Of a stretch of 64,000 nt of DNA, positions 16,983-26,597 are shown in pieces. The position numbers were made by a program, and so were the translations under genes. Under the pieces are notes generated by a model that ran no database searches, had not been told where the DNA came from, and saw only the letters and a program-made list of their open reading frames with translations. Within the stretch, counting starts at the first letter, position 1. Each line of letters opens with the position of its first letter. Location of the stretch: contig NZ_ARZY01000002.1 in assembly GCF_000568405.1 (NCBI RefSeq), positions 124,001-188,000 of the forward strand. Direction: 5' to 3'. The stretch comes from Catenovulum agarivorans DS-2. Lineage in GTDB: Bacteria; Pseudomonadota; Gammaproteobacteria; Enterobacterales; Alteromonadaceae.

Positions 16983-19112
16983 ATGTTAGTAAGCCGCCAA
17001 AATATGACCACATCACGAGCTGCAAATATCGTGATAGTTGATGATGAAATTACCAGTGTGTTGATTCTTGAAAATGCGGTACAAGAATTAGGTCATGTGA
17101 CATATACCACTGACCCTGCAGAGGCCGTCGGCCTGATCACTGATCTGCAACCAGATCTCGTTTTAATGGATATTGAAATGGGCGACTACAATGGGGTCGA
17201 GCTGTGCAAAAAACTTAAAGACAATCCACATACTGCCAATATAGCGGTGATATTTGTAACAGCACATGACAACCCAGACATTGAGTTTTTTTCTCTGGAC
17301 TCGGGTGGTATCGACTTTATTACCAAGCCAATTAATCGCAAGGTATGTAAATTGCGAGTGGCGAATCAGCTGGCGTTGCGTCACTATGCTGAAGATCTCG
17401 AGGTTGCCCAACGTGCGTTATTTAGTGAGAAAGAGCATTTTAGGGCAACGCTAAATTCAATAGGCGATGGTGTGATAGCGACAGACGCACACGGAATCGT
17501 CACTTTTTTAAACCCAATTGCTCAGCATATGACAGGTATGACAGAAGCAGAAGCTATCGGCCAGCATATTGAAAATGTGATGAACTTAAAAGATGCGACG
17601 ACACATCACAAATCAATTAATCCCGCTGTGGTTGCCCTGTATGAACAAAGGGTTGTTGGCATGGCTTTGAATTGCCAGTTATATAGCCATACAGGTAACA
17701 TTTACCGTGTGGAAGACTCCGCAGCCCCAATTGTCGATGCTCACGGCAATATCACAGGTTCAATTGTGGTTTTTCACGACATTAGCGAATCGATCGCGAT
17801 GGCGGTAAAAATGAATCATTTGGCCAACAATGACCAATTAACAGGTCTACCTAATCGTATTTTATTACATGATAGATTGGAACAAGCTATCAAAGTTTCG
17901 CAACAAAACCGCCTTAAAACAGCATTAATGCTGGTAGATATCGACAATTTTAAATACTTAAATGATAGTTTAGGCCATCATATTGGCGATATGCTGATTA
18001 AACAAGTTGCAAAAAGACTCGAATTTGTAATGGACGCAAATTGCACTCTTGCCAGAATTGGTGGAGATGAATTTGTATTGCTCGTTCCTAATGTTAAAGA
18101 AGTGCGCCAACTAAACCTTATTGCTGCTGATATTCAAGAAATCATCCAAAAGCCATTTGTAATCGACAATCAAGAATATAGTTTGTCTGTCAGTGTTGGG
18201 ATTAGTGTAAACCCGACTGATGCTGAAACAGAAGGGCATATGATGCGCAATGCTGACGTCGCGATGTACAGGGCTAAACAGCAAGGCAAGCAGCAATCAT
18301 GCTTTTTCTCGCAAGGTTTAGAAAACGATTTAAACGAACGCATGGAGCTAGAACAAGTATTGCGTGAAGCGATTGATAAAAACAGCATTGAGGTTGTGTT
18401 TCAACCGCAAATTGATCTGGCCAGTCAGCAAGTTATTGCAGCTGAAGCATTGGCAAGACTGAAAGGTAAAGATGGCGATTATATTCCACCACCCAAATTT
18501 ATCAGTTTGGCTGAGGAGCTTGGGTTGATCACAAAATTAGGCGAGCAAATATTGCGGAAAAGCTGTTTTGCCGCAAAAGATTGGTATGACCAAGGCAAGC
18601 CTATTCGCGTATGCGTCAATGTGTCAGCATTACAATTTTGTAGTGAGGGGTATTTTGACCAGGTGTTTGCTGTATTGGAGGATACTAATCTAAAAACATC
18701 ATTGTTAGAGTTAGAAGTGACAGAGAGCTTACTGATGCAGGATGTTGACCTAGTTGAGGGAATTTTAAGAGATTTATCATTGACGGGCATCTTTATTGCG
18801 ATCGATGATTTTGGTACTGGCTACTCAAGCTTATCTTACCTAAAACGTCTACCTGTTGATGTACTTAAAATTGACCAATCTTTTGTGCGCGAAATGTTGG
18901 ATGACAAGCAAAGCATGGACATCGTTAGGACAATTTCTGATTTAGGTCATTCAATGCAATTGAAACTAGTTGGTGAGGGAATAGAAACTGCTGAACATGA
19001 ACAAATTTTAAAATCGTTTGGCTGCCAAATGGGGCAAGGGTATTTGTACCACAAGCCTTTACACAAAGCCGACTTTGATAGGTTGGTCATACAGGGCGCG
19101 TTAATTTCTTAG
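16983..19112 (+). CDS. Response regulator with PAS, GGDEF and EAL domains
   Basis: This is a 709-residue cytoplasmic c-di-GMP protein. A receiver domain (about 10-130) has the acidic pair VDDE, phospho-acceptor VLMDIEMGD and KPIN lysine. A PAS domain (about 145-265) is followed by GGDEF (about 285-445), with an intact GGDEF motif but no clear RxxD inhibitory site. The EAL domain (about 455-700) has AAEALARL, DDFGTGYSSL and LKIDQSFV. Both cyclase and phosphodiesterase centres look intact, so the net activity is unclear. No kinase is adjacent. ATG 16983 follows GGGGG; an upstream GTG is less likely. A broken copy of its last 70 codons lies at 20045-20250. Confidence 0.88.
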   Translation: MLVSRQNMTTSRAANIVIVDDEITSVLILENAVQELGHVTYTTDPAEAVGLITDLQPDLVLMDIEMGDYNGVELCKKLKDNPHTANIAVIFVTAHDNPDIEFFSLDSGGIDFITKPINRKVCKLRVANQLALRHYAEDLEVAQRALFSEKEHFRATLNSIGDGVIATDAHGIVTFLNPIAQHMTGMTEAEAIGQHIENVMNLKDATTHHKSINPAVVALYEQRVVGMALNCQLYSHTGNIYRVEDSAAPIVDAHGNITGSIVVFHDISESIAMAVKMNHLANNDQLTGLPNRILLHDRLEQAIKVSQQNRLKTALMLVDIDNFKYLNDSLGHHIGDMLIKQVAKRLEFVMDANCTLARIGGDEFVLLVPNVKEVRQLNLIAADIQEIIQKPFVIDNQEYSLSVSVGISVNPTDAETEGHMMRNADVAMYRAKQQGKQQSCFFSQGLENDLNERMELEQVLREAIDKNSIEVVFQPQIDLASQQVIAAEALARLKGKDGDYIPPPKFISLAEELGLITKLGEQILRKSCFAAKDWYDQGKPIRVCVNVSALQFCSEGYFDQVFAVLEDTNLKTSLLELEVTESLLMQDVDLVEGILRDLSLTGIFIAIDDFGTGYSSLSYLKRLPVDVLKIDQSFVREMLDDKQSMDIVRTISDLGHSMQLKLVGEGIETAEHEQILKSFGCQMGQGYLYHKPLHKADFDRLVIQGALIS

Positions 19113-19237
19113 CTGCTGGTTGCGCTAAACGGTCTAAGATATAAAGTATATTAAATTAGCCTTTTATATATCAATTGATCTCAGGTAATATAACTCTAAT
19201 CTAATAAAAATTATTTGAATCATGAGGCTAACTACAA

Positions 19238-20011
19238 ATGGAGAGCAACAGCAAAAAATATTCTGCTCCGGCCCTAGAAAAGGGCTTGGATATTTTAGAG
19301 TTATTGTCAAAAGATAATTCTGTACTCAATAAAGTCAGCGTCGCAGAACGCTTGGGCCGTTCAAGTGCTGAAATATACCGTATGTTACTCGTTTTAGAAG
19401 AGCGCGGTTACATCGAAAAGGACGAAGAAGCGGAAGGTTACCGAATTTCTCGAAAACTATTGCAATTAGGCACAGAGCAAGAGCCAATCAAAGAGTTATT
19501 GGAATTTTCTGCGCCTATTATGCGTAATCTTTGCCTTGAAACGACCATGTCTTGCCATATTGCGGTACAGTCGAATGAACAATTAGTCGTTATTTCGCGT
19601 TCAGAAGCGCCAAGCGTTTTATCTTATTCAGTGCGAGTGGGTTATAGAAAACCACTTATTGAAACAGCTTCAGGCAGAGTTTTATTTGCTTACCAAGAAT
19701 CAGTAATTAAAGAACGCTGGTTAGATATGTTTAGCAAAGAAAACAGCGAAGATGAAATTAAAAGCTTTATTGCTGATAGTAAAAAAATAGCTAAACAAGG
19801 CTATTGGAAAGGGCCAAGTTCATTTGTTGAAGGTGTGACGGATTTATCTGCGCCTATTTTAGATGGAGATACAGCAATCGCAACCTTATCTGTTCCGCAT
19901 ATTCAACGTAGACCTGAAGAGGTTTCGGTTAAAAAGTGCATTGAGTTATTACAATCAGCTTCAGAGAAGATATCTAAAGCAATTACTTTAGGTATAGTGA
20001 AAACTTTTTAA
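19238..20011 (+). CDS. IclR-family transcriptional regulator
   Basis: This 257-residue protein has an N-terminal winged helix (LEKGLDILELLSKDNSVLNK, then a recognition helix near GRSSAEIYRMLLVLEERGY). The C-terminal IclR effector domain has the typical ETASGRVLFAY and GVTDLSAPILD phrases. IclR proteins control catabolic operons in response to small organic acids. The target is not evident; the porin gene at 20344-21696 and lldD are nearby candidates. It lies between the intact GGDEF-EAL gene and a decayed copy of the EAL C-terminus. Confidence 0.85.
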   Translation: MESNSKKYSAPALEKGLDILELLSKDNSVLNKVSVAERLGRSSAEIYRMLLVLEERGYIEKDEEAEGYRISRKLLQLGTEQEPIKELLEFSAPIMRNLCLETTMSCHIAVQSNEQLVVISRSEAPSVLSYSVRVGYRKPLIETASGRVLFAYQESVIKERWLDMFSKENSEDEIKSFIADSKKIAKQGYWKGPSSFVEGVTDLSAPILDGDTAIATLSVPHIQRRPEEVSVKKCIELLQSASEKISKAITLGIVKTF

Positions 20012-20044
20012 CGAGAAATATTTAGTTAGGTTACTGAATACTAT

Positions 20045-20250
20045 ATTCGAGATATGTTGGACGATAAGCAGAGTATGGACACTGTAAAAACTATTTCCGA
20101 TTTAGGCCGCTCATTGCAGCTGTATTTAGTCGGAGATGGAATTGAAACTCAAGAGCATGAAGCTGTATTAAAACCTTTTGGCTGCAATTAGCCAAGGTTA
20201 TATGTACAACAAACCTTTGGCCAAAAAAGAGTTTGATACTTTGATTTATA
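20045..20250 (+). pseudogene. Decayed C-terminal fragment of an EAL-domain gene
   Basis: Translation gives RDMLDDKQSMDTVKTISDL, then GDGIETQEHEAVLKPFGCN and a stop. After a frame change it continues GYMYNKPLAKKEFDTLI. This follows the last 70 residues of the protein at 16983-19112 nearly phrase by phrase (REMLDDKQSMDIVRTISDL ... GYLYHKPLHKADFDRLV). Between the GC codons and the CAA-GG codons it has 7 nt where the intact gene has 9, a frameshift. There is no start codon and no upstream EAL sequence, so it is a partial duplication remnant, not a functional gene. Confidence 0.85.
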
Positions 20251-20273
20251 ATTTGCTTTGGATGAAAACTAAC

Positions 20274-20300
20274 TGCCCTGAGCTGAAATTAGCTTAGGGC
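20274..20300 (-). terminator. Hairpin after the porin gene
   Basis: GCCCTGAGCT and AGCTTAGGGC form a 10-bp stem with one mismatch and a 6-nt loop, 44 bp beyond the stop of the minus-strand porin gene. On that strand it is followed by a modestly T-rich stretch. Confidence 0.45.
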
Positions 20301-20343
20301 GTTAGAGTTGTGTTTATTTCAGCTTTTGTCTTCAACTAGCAAA

Positions 20344-21696
20344 CTAAAATTTGTAGGTTAGCTGAAGATATCCAAAGCGAGTAGTTTCATTTGGCAGCGC
20401 TTGGGCGGTGCGCATGTTTTTTAAATACTCGCCAGGGGTAAACAATGAAGCACCAACTTCAAAAATCCATTCTTTTTTACCCAACCAATATTGAACGCGA
20501 GCGTCAATCGCATGGCCCAAAAAGTCACCACTTTGGCCTGTTTCATCTCGATATTTTGCGGTTTTAAATATATCAGTTTTAGATTGTAAGTATGCAGCAG
20601 AGTAGTGAATTCTAGCATCCCAATTTGCTTTTGGCCGTAGTTCTAATCTAATCCCCGTTGCGGATAAATTAACAGGTGCCAAAGGCCCATGGATAGAGGT
20701 ATGATTTAAGTCTGTACGTCGGCCACCAAACAATGATTCATATTGCTCGAACTGGCTATCATCAGGATTGTTGTCGCCACTTGCATGGTAATGTTGAAAG
20801 GCTATATTTGGGTTTAAACTATGCTCAAAAGTATAACCAACTCTGAATAACAACATATCCGCATTTACTTTTAGGTCGATGTTGTCGTTGGGGTTGCTGG
20901 TTGCGTGTCGACTTCCGTACCTATATGCCGCTTCTATATCGAAGTTCCATATATTTGGTGCCCATTTTCTAAAAAGTCGTGCGCTGATTGTCGTGTAATG
21001 ACGATTGTTTGTTGGGTTGCTAATGGTGTCTTTTTCATCTAACCCATATACAAAAGCCTCTGCCGCAATAGATTGATTTGGATTATTTAAAATGTCGGCC
21101 CAACGATATGACAAACCCCAAAGTCGGCGTTGCCATTGTTCTTTATCTAGTTTGTGATGATTGTTGCGAACTTGGTTAGAGTCGTTAGGCAATGGTTTTA
21201 CTGGCACCAAATAAAACGCGTGTAGTTCATCTTTGTTGTTAAAGGTTGTTTTGCTATAAATGCCGGTAAAGCTTTTTATTACGTTAGCATACCCGACTCT
21301 TTGGATGTGGCGTTTGGAGCCCACGGTTAGAGTTTGCCTACCGATAACCAATTCAGATTTTTGACTGCTGGGGATAAATTCTGCAAGGTTATTAAATTTT
21401 ATGTAAGCTTGTAGTAAATCGCTCACGTTAGTAAAACTGCTGGACAGTGGTGTATTTTCATCCCCTAAATAGGTTCTGCTGTCTTGTAGCTCTATGCCAA
21501 ATGTCATGCTTTGAGTCTGGTGTTTAGCATGCAGTAAACTTCTAAATAGTAAAAGTTGGTCACTACCAGATTTTTCTGTTCTGAATTGACCTGTTAAACT
21601 TTCGTAACGAGCTCGAAGTTCACCGTTTACAGATAAGTTATTGGCATAAGCTAGGTTTACGGCTAGGCAGAGCAATACAAGGATATAACGATACAT
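20344..21696 (-). CDS. Alginate-export-type outer-membrane porin
   Basis: The 450-residue precursor has a signal peptide ending near LAYA (residues 1-18) and a beta-strand-rich body starting NGELRARYESL. It shares VIGRQTLTVGSKRHI with AlgE-like porins and ends in LQLTYKF, the aromatic C-terminus of outer-membrane barrels. Family members pass polysaccharide or small anions; the substrate is unknown. ATG 21696 is chosen over the GTG at 21708 because GGGA lies 6 nt upstream. A distant relative lies in the nitrate island (56066-57223), sharing the GRQ-LT-G-RH phrase. Confidence 0.72.
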   Translation of the reverse strand: MYRYILVLLCLAVNLAYANNLSVNGELRARYESLTGQFRTEKSGSDQLLLFRSLLHAKHQTQSMTFGIELQDSRTYLGDENTPLSSSFTNVSDLLQAYIKFNNLAEFIPSSQKSELVIGRQTLTVGSKRHIQRVGYANVIKSFTGIYSKTTFNNKDELHAFYLVPVKPLPNDSNQVRNNHHKLDKEQWQRRLWGLSYRWADILNNPNQSIAAEAFVYGLDEKDTISNPTNNRHYTTISARLFRKWAPNIWNFDIEAAYRYGSRHATSNPNDNIDLKVNADMLLFRVGYTFEHSLNPNIAFQHYHASGDNNPDDSQFEQYESLFGGRRTDLNHTSIHGPLAPVNLSATGIRLELRPKANWDARIHYSAAYLQSKTDIFKTAKYRDETGQSGDFLGHAIDARVQYWLGKKEWIFEVGASLFTPGEYLKNMRTAQALPNETTRFGYLQLTYKF

Positions 21697-21801
21697 TCTG
21701 ATTCCCACTAGAACATTCTTTAGGCTAGTTTAGTTAATTTAAGATAGGGGAAATGTTATCTACAGAAGCGCGAGCTTTAATGACAGATTTGTGAAAATTT
21801 G

Positions 21802-21914
21802 GGTGGCAACCTTGCCAGCGACACCTCGGCACATGAGTCATCCGCTGTGGCTGCTACCTTCCGGTCCTGACCAGGTTCACGAACTATCATTGCGAGGGAA
21901 CCAACAAGGTTACC
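21802..21914 (-). ncRNA. ffs: 4.5S RNA (signal recognition particle RNA, small bacterial type)
   Basis: Read on the minus strand, the 113-nt sequence starts GGTAACCTTGTTGG and contains the invariant SRP apical core GGTCAGGACCGGAAGGTAGCAGCC. It closes with TGTCGCTGGCAAGGTTGCC, which pairs with the 5' end to make the single long hairpin. It follows E. coli 4.5S RNA closely in layout. A promoter-like pair (TTGCGA, 16 bp, GATAAT) lies about 20-45 bp upstream on the same strand. The RNA binds Ffh and targets membrane proteins. A small plus-strand frame across it is not a gene. Confidence 0.93.
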
Positions 21915-22109
21915 ATAATGAGACGCTGTGCATTATCCACATTCGTCAGGGTTTCGCAAGCCTTGTCGGCCAATTTTAGCTTTTTGTCGTTTGAATGCTG
22001 TTTTATTCAACAAATTCATGGTTTTTAGTTCAGGGTTAAATCGCATTCATGCTGAATACTGGGTATAATCTTGACAGTTTTATAAGTTTATTAGATAAGA
22101 GCAGAGTTG

Positions 22110-23396
22110 ATGGAAAGCTTAACAGTTGCACCTATTACCGCAGTTGACGGTGAAGTGACCATTCCAGGTTCTAAGAGTTTGTCGAACCGAATTTTATTAT
22201 TGGCAGCGTTAGCAAAAGGCGAAACGCATATTACTAACTTGTTGGACAGTGACGATATTCGCCACATGTTAACTGCACTTAAACAATTGGGTGTAAGTTA
22301 TGAGTTATCTGCAGACAAAACTGAATGTAAAGTAACAGGGTTAGCGGGTCCAATTAATTTTGCTGGCAGTGCTGAGTTATTTTTAGGCAATGCTGGTACG
22401 GCAATGCGCCCATTGGCCGCAGCCTTATGTTTGGGCCAAGGCGAGTTTGTATTGACTGGCGAGCCGCGAATGTTCGAGCGTCCTATCGGTCATTTAGTTG
22501 ATGCGTTGCGTCAAGTTGGTGCTGATATTGAATATTTAAAAGATACTGATTTTCCACCATTAAAAATTAATGCGACTGGATTAAAAGGCGGCCGCGTTGA
22601 AATTAAAGGTAGTATTTCTAGCCAGTTCTTAACTGCATTATTAATGGCTGCGCCTTTGGCCCAACAAGATTTAGAAATTGTCGTGATTGATGAGTTAGTT
22701 TCTAAACCTTACATTGAAATTACTTTGAGTTTAATGAAGCAGTTTGGTGTGGAAGTTGAAAACCAAAACTATCAAGTATTTAAAGTCAAAGCGGGTCAAA
22801 CTTATCAGTCTCCAGGTCGTATTTTAGTCGAAGGTGATGCGTCTTCTGCTTCATACTTTTTGGCCGCGGCAGCGATTAAAGGTGGTACGGTTAAAGTCAA
22901 TGGTGTGGGGACTAAGAGTGTGCAAGGTGATGCGCGTTTCGCTGAAGTTTTAGAGCAAATGGGCGCTATTGTTGAGTGGGGTGAAGAGTACATTTCTGTG
23001 ACCAAAAATGGTCCTTTACGTGCGGTGGATGTTGACTTAAACCATATCCCAGATGCAGCTATGACTATTGCTACTGCCGCTTTATTTGCTGAAGGTACTA
23101 CGGCTATTCGAAATATTTACAACTGGCGTGTTAAAGAAACGGACCGTTTGTCTGCTATGGCGATTGAATTGCGTAAAGTTGGTGCTACGGTAGAAGAGGG
23201 TGAAGATTATATTATTGTAACTCCACCAGCTGAGGTGCAAACTGCGGCAATTGATACTTATAACGATCACCGTATGGCGATGTGTTTTAGTTTAGCGGCT
23301 ATGGGTAAAAACCCTATGATCATTAATGATCCTAAGTGTACTGCGAAAACTTTCCCGAATTATTTTGAATTATTTGAGTCGGTTGTAAGTCACTAG
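22110..23396 (+). CDS. aroA: 5-enolpyruvylshikimate-3-phosphate synthase
   Basis: This 428-residue enzyme makes EPSP from shikimate-3-phosphate and PEP in the shikimate pathway. Motifs are [16 protein letters not shown] (20-35), [13 protein letters not shown], the catalytic PDAAMT region, [10 protein letters not shown] and [12 protein letters not shown] near the C-terminus. The [10 protein letters not shown] form marks class I synthase. A perfect TATAAT lies at 22064-22069 and TTGACA at 22071-22076, about 40 bp upstream. ATG 22110 is preferred over the overlapping TTG. It is transcribed alone, divergent from ffs. Confidence 0.95.
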   Translation: MESLTVAPITAVDGEVTIPGSKSLSNRILLLAALAKGETHITNLLDSDDIRHMLTALKQLGVSYELSADKTECKVTGLAGPINFAGSAELFLGNAGTAMRPLAAALCLGQGEFVLTGEPRMFERPIGHLVDALRQVGADIEYLKDTDFPPLKINATGLKGGRVEIKGSISSQFLTALLMAAPLAQQDLEIVVIDELVSKPYIEITLSLMKQFGVEVENQNYQVFKVKAGQTYQSPGRILVEGDASSASYFLAAAAIKGGTVKVNGVGTKSVQGDARFAEVLEQMGAIVEWGEEYISVTKNGPLRAVDVDLNHIPDAAMTIATAALFAEGTTAIRNIYNWRVKETDRLSAMAIELRKVGATVEEGEDYIIVTPPAEVQTAAIDTYNDHRMAMCFSLAAMGKNPMIINDPKCTAKTFPNYFELFESVVSH

Positions 23397-23414
23397 ATTT
23401 AAGCTCGGGCGCTG

Positions 23415-23540
23415 GGTGTCATGCTGGTAGCGATATTTTTCGCAAAATCGCTGCAAGGCCATCCATGGCCCGCTCTCAAACGGTGTCCCTACCGATTGGA
23501 AGTTTTGCGAAAAACACCCGCTACCACCATTCCTGACACC
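23415..23540 (-). repeat. Intergenic palindromic repeat, copy E (inverted)
   Basis: Arms GGTGTCA/TGACACC and TGGTAGCG/CGCTACCA enclose a core that, on the minus strand, reads AAAACTTCC...AGGGACACC...GAGAGCG...AAGG...GCAGCG...TTTTGCGA, matching the other copies. It begins 19 bp after aroA and is followed head-to-head by copy B. Confidence 0.7.
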
Positions 23541-23593
23541 TATATTGCTGCCCTTTCTTCGCAATAAAAATGCTCGATAAAAGCCTAACTGAA

Positions 23594-23676
23594 TGCTGAT
23601 TTTCTAAAACTTCACAAGGCAGGGAAGCCTTGTGAGAGCGACCATGGAAGGTGTATAGCGTTTTTAGAAAATCATG
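23594..23676 (+). repeat. Intergenic palindromic repeat, copy B
   Basis: Arms GATTTTCTA and TAGAAAATC enclose AAACTTCACAAGGCAGGGA, a CACAAGGC/GCCTTGTG hairpin, GAGAGCG and AGCGTTTTT, in the same order as the other copies. The rest of the aroA to cytochrome gap holds nothing else recognisable. Confidence 0.7.
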
Positions 23677-23711
23677 CTTCAGCTGGCTTGTAGCCAATTA
23701 AATTAAAGCAA

Positions 23712-25868
23712 CTAAATCGACTTCATATATTCAACAATTTGCCATCTCTGTTTGTCTGTCAATGCTGGTAAAACCTGACCATTTGGCAATTGAATATCTT
23801 TAGTCCCATATTCGTGGCCTGCATTGCTGTTACCTACTTTTGAAGTATCAAATACAAAGCCATCATAGCCTTCGCTGATAAAGCCTACTTTTACAGGGTC
23901 GAACAGCCGGCTTCCGACAACAAACTTTTCGGGGCGACACTTTTCGCCTGCTTGTTGTTGCTGGGCATTGCATTTAGGTAGTAGTAAGTCGTACAAAGTC
24001 GGTACCGAGCCATTGTGTAAGTATGGGGCGGTTGCCCATACACCATTCATAGGTCGAGCTTTATAAGCCAATAAAGACGCCCACGGGTTAGCGGTTGTAT
24101 CAGGGTTGTAGTTACCACGTTTTATCGATTGTTTTATGTCATTGTCGAAAAAGGTAACGGCTAGGTTATATAACCAATCAAACCAGTTCGTTAACCAGCC
24201 TTTGTCTGGATCGGGTGTCGCAACGACATTGCGGGTGGCGGCTGTTAAAATAGCAGCGACAGGTGCTTGTTCTTGTAGCAAGATATCACCCACATCTGTG
24301 CCCAAATAAATCCCCTGCAAAATGCCAGTTTGACCTGTGTAGCTAACACTGTTGGTTGCCATCTTGTCATCGGTTTGAATTTCTTCTAGCTTTGACATTT
24401 GGGCGATAACTTTGCGCCTAGGGTTGGTAGATTCAATCGGTAAGTGACAGTTTGCACAATGTTGTTCAAATAGTAATTGGCCCGCTTTGACATCCGCCCA
24501 TTTTATTCTGCCTAATACTTCTTCTGGCCAGATTGGGCTGGTTAAATCTCTTAATTGCGATTCGATTAGGCGTAAGTTGGTAAAATCAACCGAGGATTTA
24601 AAATGGGTATATTTGCCATTGTCGTTTTTTGGTTGGTCACCTAAAAATGTTGAGAGGTTGGCACTTTTAGATTCGTACCAGTCTAGTGTTGCAAATACTC
24701 CCATGACTTCGCCGGTATTTCGGCCAACAGCGCCAACCCCAGCATTGGCGGCAATGCCGTTCCATTGTACATAATCGTGCTGGGCAATGTCCCACAAAAA
24801 CGGATAGCTGACAGGTGCATCGGGTGCGTTAAATAGTTTTTCTTTTAGTTGTTTTAGTTGCGCCATGTTTGCAACTAAGTCTGCTGAGTCAGGGTCGAGG
24901 TTAAATTGGCCTACCAAGCGGTCAAATACCCGAGGTAGTTGATCATTGGCAATTAAACCATTGTTTAGATCTTTTAGTAACTTGGTTGCAGTTTGACCGT
25001 CAAATGTATCGGCAATGGATTGTTGGAGCTGCTTTTTATTCAGGGTATGTTGCAGTACTCGATTAAAAATACGGCCAAATGCATCTAATCGGGCGTAGCC
25101 ATATTCGGTGGGACTGTGGTTGATATAGTTATACAAAGAAACTTGCAGCATATATTTGTGTAAGTCGGCTTCAATGTTTTGTTCGTCTTCGTAGTTGACC
25201 TGTCCCAGAATGCCTTGTTGTAAATTGTGATTCAAAACATTGTTGATAAATCTACGTTTTTTGCGTTTGTCTTGCAATGTCTCGGATAGGGCTGCTTCTA
25301 GCTCGCGCATAAACATATCCATATTGGCCATAGCTGGGCCGCCATCAATCCGAATAGCTGTGTTGTTATAGACCACTTGGCTAGTATGGCAAGCTGCACA
25401 GGTTAAACCCAAATATGTCTTGCCTAAATATTCATCTTTGACAAAACCAAGTGGCAGTCCGTCAGGATTAGCTTCAGTTGGTTTTTGCACTATGTAACGA
25501 AAGCGGTCGATATTTTTTTCGCTGCGAAAAAGCTCGCTTGAGTTATGCTGTTCTAAAAATAAAAAGAAGTCGTACGGCAGTAAATCAGAACCTTGGGTGG
25601 TATTGTAGTACCACATGCTTTGGCTGGCATTCCAGCCTTGCCATTTTCCGTTGATTTCAGAATTGGGGAATTGTGGGCTTGGGTAAATTTTATCAAAACC
25701 GTCCATAAACTGGCTGTTTTGAATATATTGTGCGCCGCGATAAGGGCTATTGTCGCTGTAACGACTTTGGTGTTTCCAGTAAACACCTAAACCACTTATT
25801 AGGATTAGCAAACTAAAAAACACTAAACCTAATTTAGTTATTATTTTTATTTTTCCGTTAAGTATCAT
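23712..25868 (-). CDS. Large di-haem c-type cytochrome (peroxidase/RoxA-like)
   Basis: The 718-residue protein has an N-terminal hydrophobic anchor or signal (about 10-30) and two haem c sites, CAACH (157-161) and CANCH (471-475). A late MNGVWATAPYLHNGSVPTLYDLL segment is typical of di-haem cytochrome c peroxidase/MauG relatives. Length and wide haem spacing recall RoxA-type di-haem oxygenases, but bacterial RoxA acts on rubber and no such substrate can be claimed here. It should be periplasmic or membrane-anchored. It is monocistronic, between aroA and the ANTAR regulator, with no cytochrome partner adjacent. Confidence 0.72.
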   Translation of the reverse strand: MILNGKIKIITKLGLVFFSLLILISGLGVYWKHQSRYSDNSPYRGAQYIQNSQFMDGFDKIYPSPQFPNSEINGKWQGWNASQSMWYYNTTQGSDLLPYDFFLFLEQHNSSELFRSEKNIDRFRYIVQKPTEANPDGLPLGFVKDEYLGKTYLGLTCAACHTSQVVYNNTAIRIDGGPAMANMDMFMRELEAALSETLQDKRKKRRFINNVLNHNLQQGILGQVNYEDEQNIEADLHKYMLQVSLYNYINHSPTEYGYARLDAFGRIFNRVLQHTLNKKQLQQSIADTFDGQTATKLLKDLNNGLIANDQLPRVFDRLVGQFNLDPDSADLVANMAQLKQLKEKLFNAPDAPVSYPFLWDIAQHDYVQWNGIAANAGVGAVGRNTGEVMGVFATLDWYESKSANLSTFLGDQPKNDNGKYTHFKSSVDFTNLRLIESQLRDLTSPIWPEEVLGRIKWADVKAGQLLFEQHCANCHLPIESTNPRRKVIAQMSKLEEIQTDDKMATNSVSYTGQTGILQGIYLGTDVGDILLQEQAPVAAILTAATRNVVATPDPDKGWLTNWFDWLYNLAVTFFDNDIKQSIKRGNYNPDTTANPWASLLAYKARPMNGVWATAPYLHNGSVPTLYDLLLPKCNAQQQQAGEKCRPEKFVVGSRLFDPVKVGFISEGYDGFVFDTSKVGNSNAGHEYGTKDIQLPNGQVLPALTDKQRWQIVEYMKSI

Positions 25869-25977
25869 CCGTATTTTCCTTTTAACCGCATACGGACAGT
25901 TCTGCTACACAAATCCGTATGTGTTTGTTAATTATAATTGTATTTTTTGTGGTGGATACTTTAACAGAAACGGATTT

Positions 25978-26583
25978 TTATCCAACAGCTTGCATAAACG
26001 AAATTACATTTTTTGCAACTTCATCGATACGCTGTGAGTTGTCCATCGCCATTTTTCGCAGTGTTTGATACGCTTGGTCTTCAGTCAGACCTTTAGTATT
26101 CATCAGTAGTCCTTTTGCTTTGTCAATCCATTTGCGTCCTTCTAATTTTCGTTTTGTTTCTGAGAGCTCATCTTTAAGCGACTGAACTTCTTTAAATCGC
26201 GCAATGGCTATTTGCACTGTTGGTCCAACATGGTGGGGAAGTTTATCACCAACGATATACGCGTTAATTCTGGATTTGAGCACGCGGTCGATCATTTCCT
26301 CATCGGAAAACTCGGTAAAAATCACCATAGGCCGAGGGTCTATCTGATTTAAAATATGCAGGCTATGTATGTTGTCTGTGGTTAACCTATCGACGTCTAA
26401 TACAATAACGCTCGGATCAACATTATCCACCATCTTTAAGATATGGCTTGAAGTTAATGCCGGGTAGACGTCATACCCACAGGTTAGTAGAGCATTTTTT
26501 AAATCACGATCAAAATCTTCGGATTCTACGAGTAACAAAGCTCTCAATCCGATGCTACGGTGCGATTCATACTTACTTTGCAT
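25978..26583 (-). CDS. nasT: NasT-like ANTAR-domain RNA-binding antiterminator
   Basis: This 201-residue protein has an N-terminal receiver-like domain (15-130): LLLVESEDFDRDL replaces the usual acidic pair, while VLDVDRL keeps an aspartate. A coiled segment leads to a C-terminal ANTAR three-helix domain (about 140-200): RKWIDKAKGLLMNTKGLTED ... AYQTLRKMAMDNSQRI. ANTAR domains bind pairs of hexaloop hairpins in leader RNAs and prevent termination; NasT does this for nitrate assimilation genes. Hairpin pairs of this kind precede nrtA and nasA. A NasS sensor partner is absent from the window. It is divergent from napEDABC. Confidence 0.85.
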   Translation of the reverse strand: MQSKYESHRSIGLRALLLVESEDFDRDLKNALLTCGYDVYPALTSSHILKMVDNVDPSVIVLDVDRLTTDNIHSLHILNQIDPRPMVIFTEFSDEEMIDRVLKSRINAYIVGDKLPHHVGPTVQIAIARFKEVQSLKDELSETKRKLEGRKWIDKAKGLLMNTKGLTEDQAYQTLRKMAMDNSQRIDEVAKNVISFMQAVG

Positions 26584-26597
26584 AGTTTTCTAAAACT

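Noticed and set aside
21791-21979. 62-codon plus-strand frame
   Set aside because: It is antisense to the 4.5S RNA gene, whose structure fully explains the sequence.
23415-23676. CRISPR-like pair of repeats after aroA
   Set aside because: There are only two inverted, imperfect copies of different length, with no regular spacers and no cas genes nearby.
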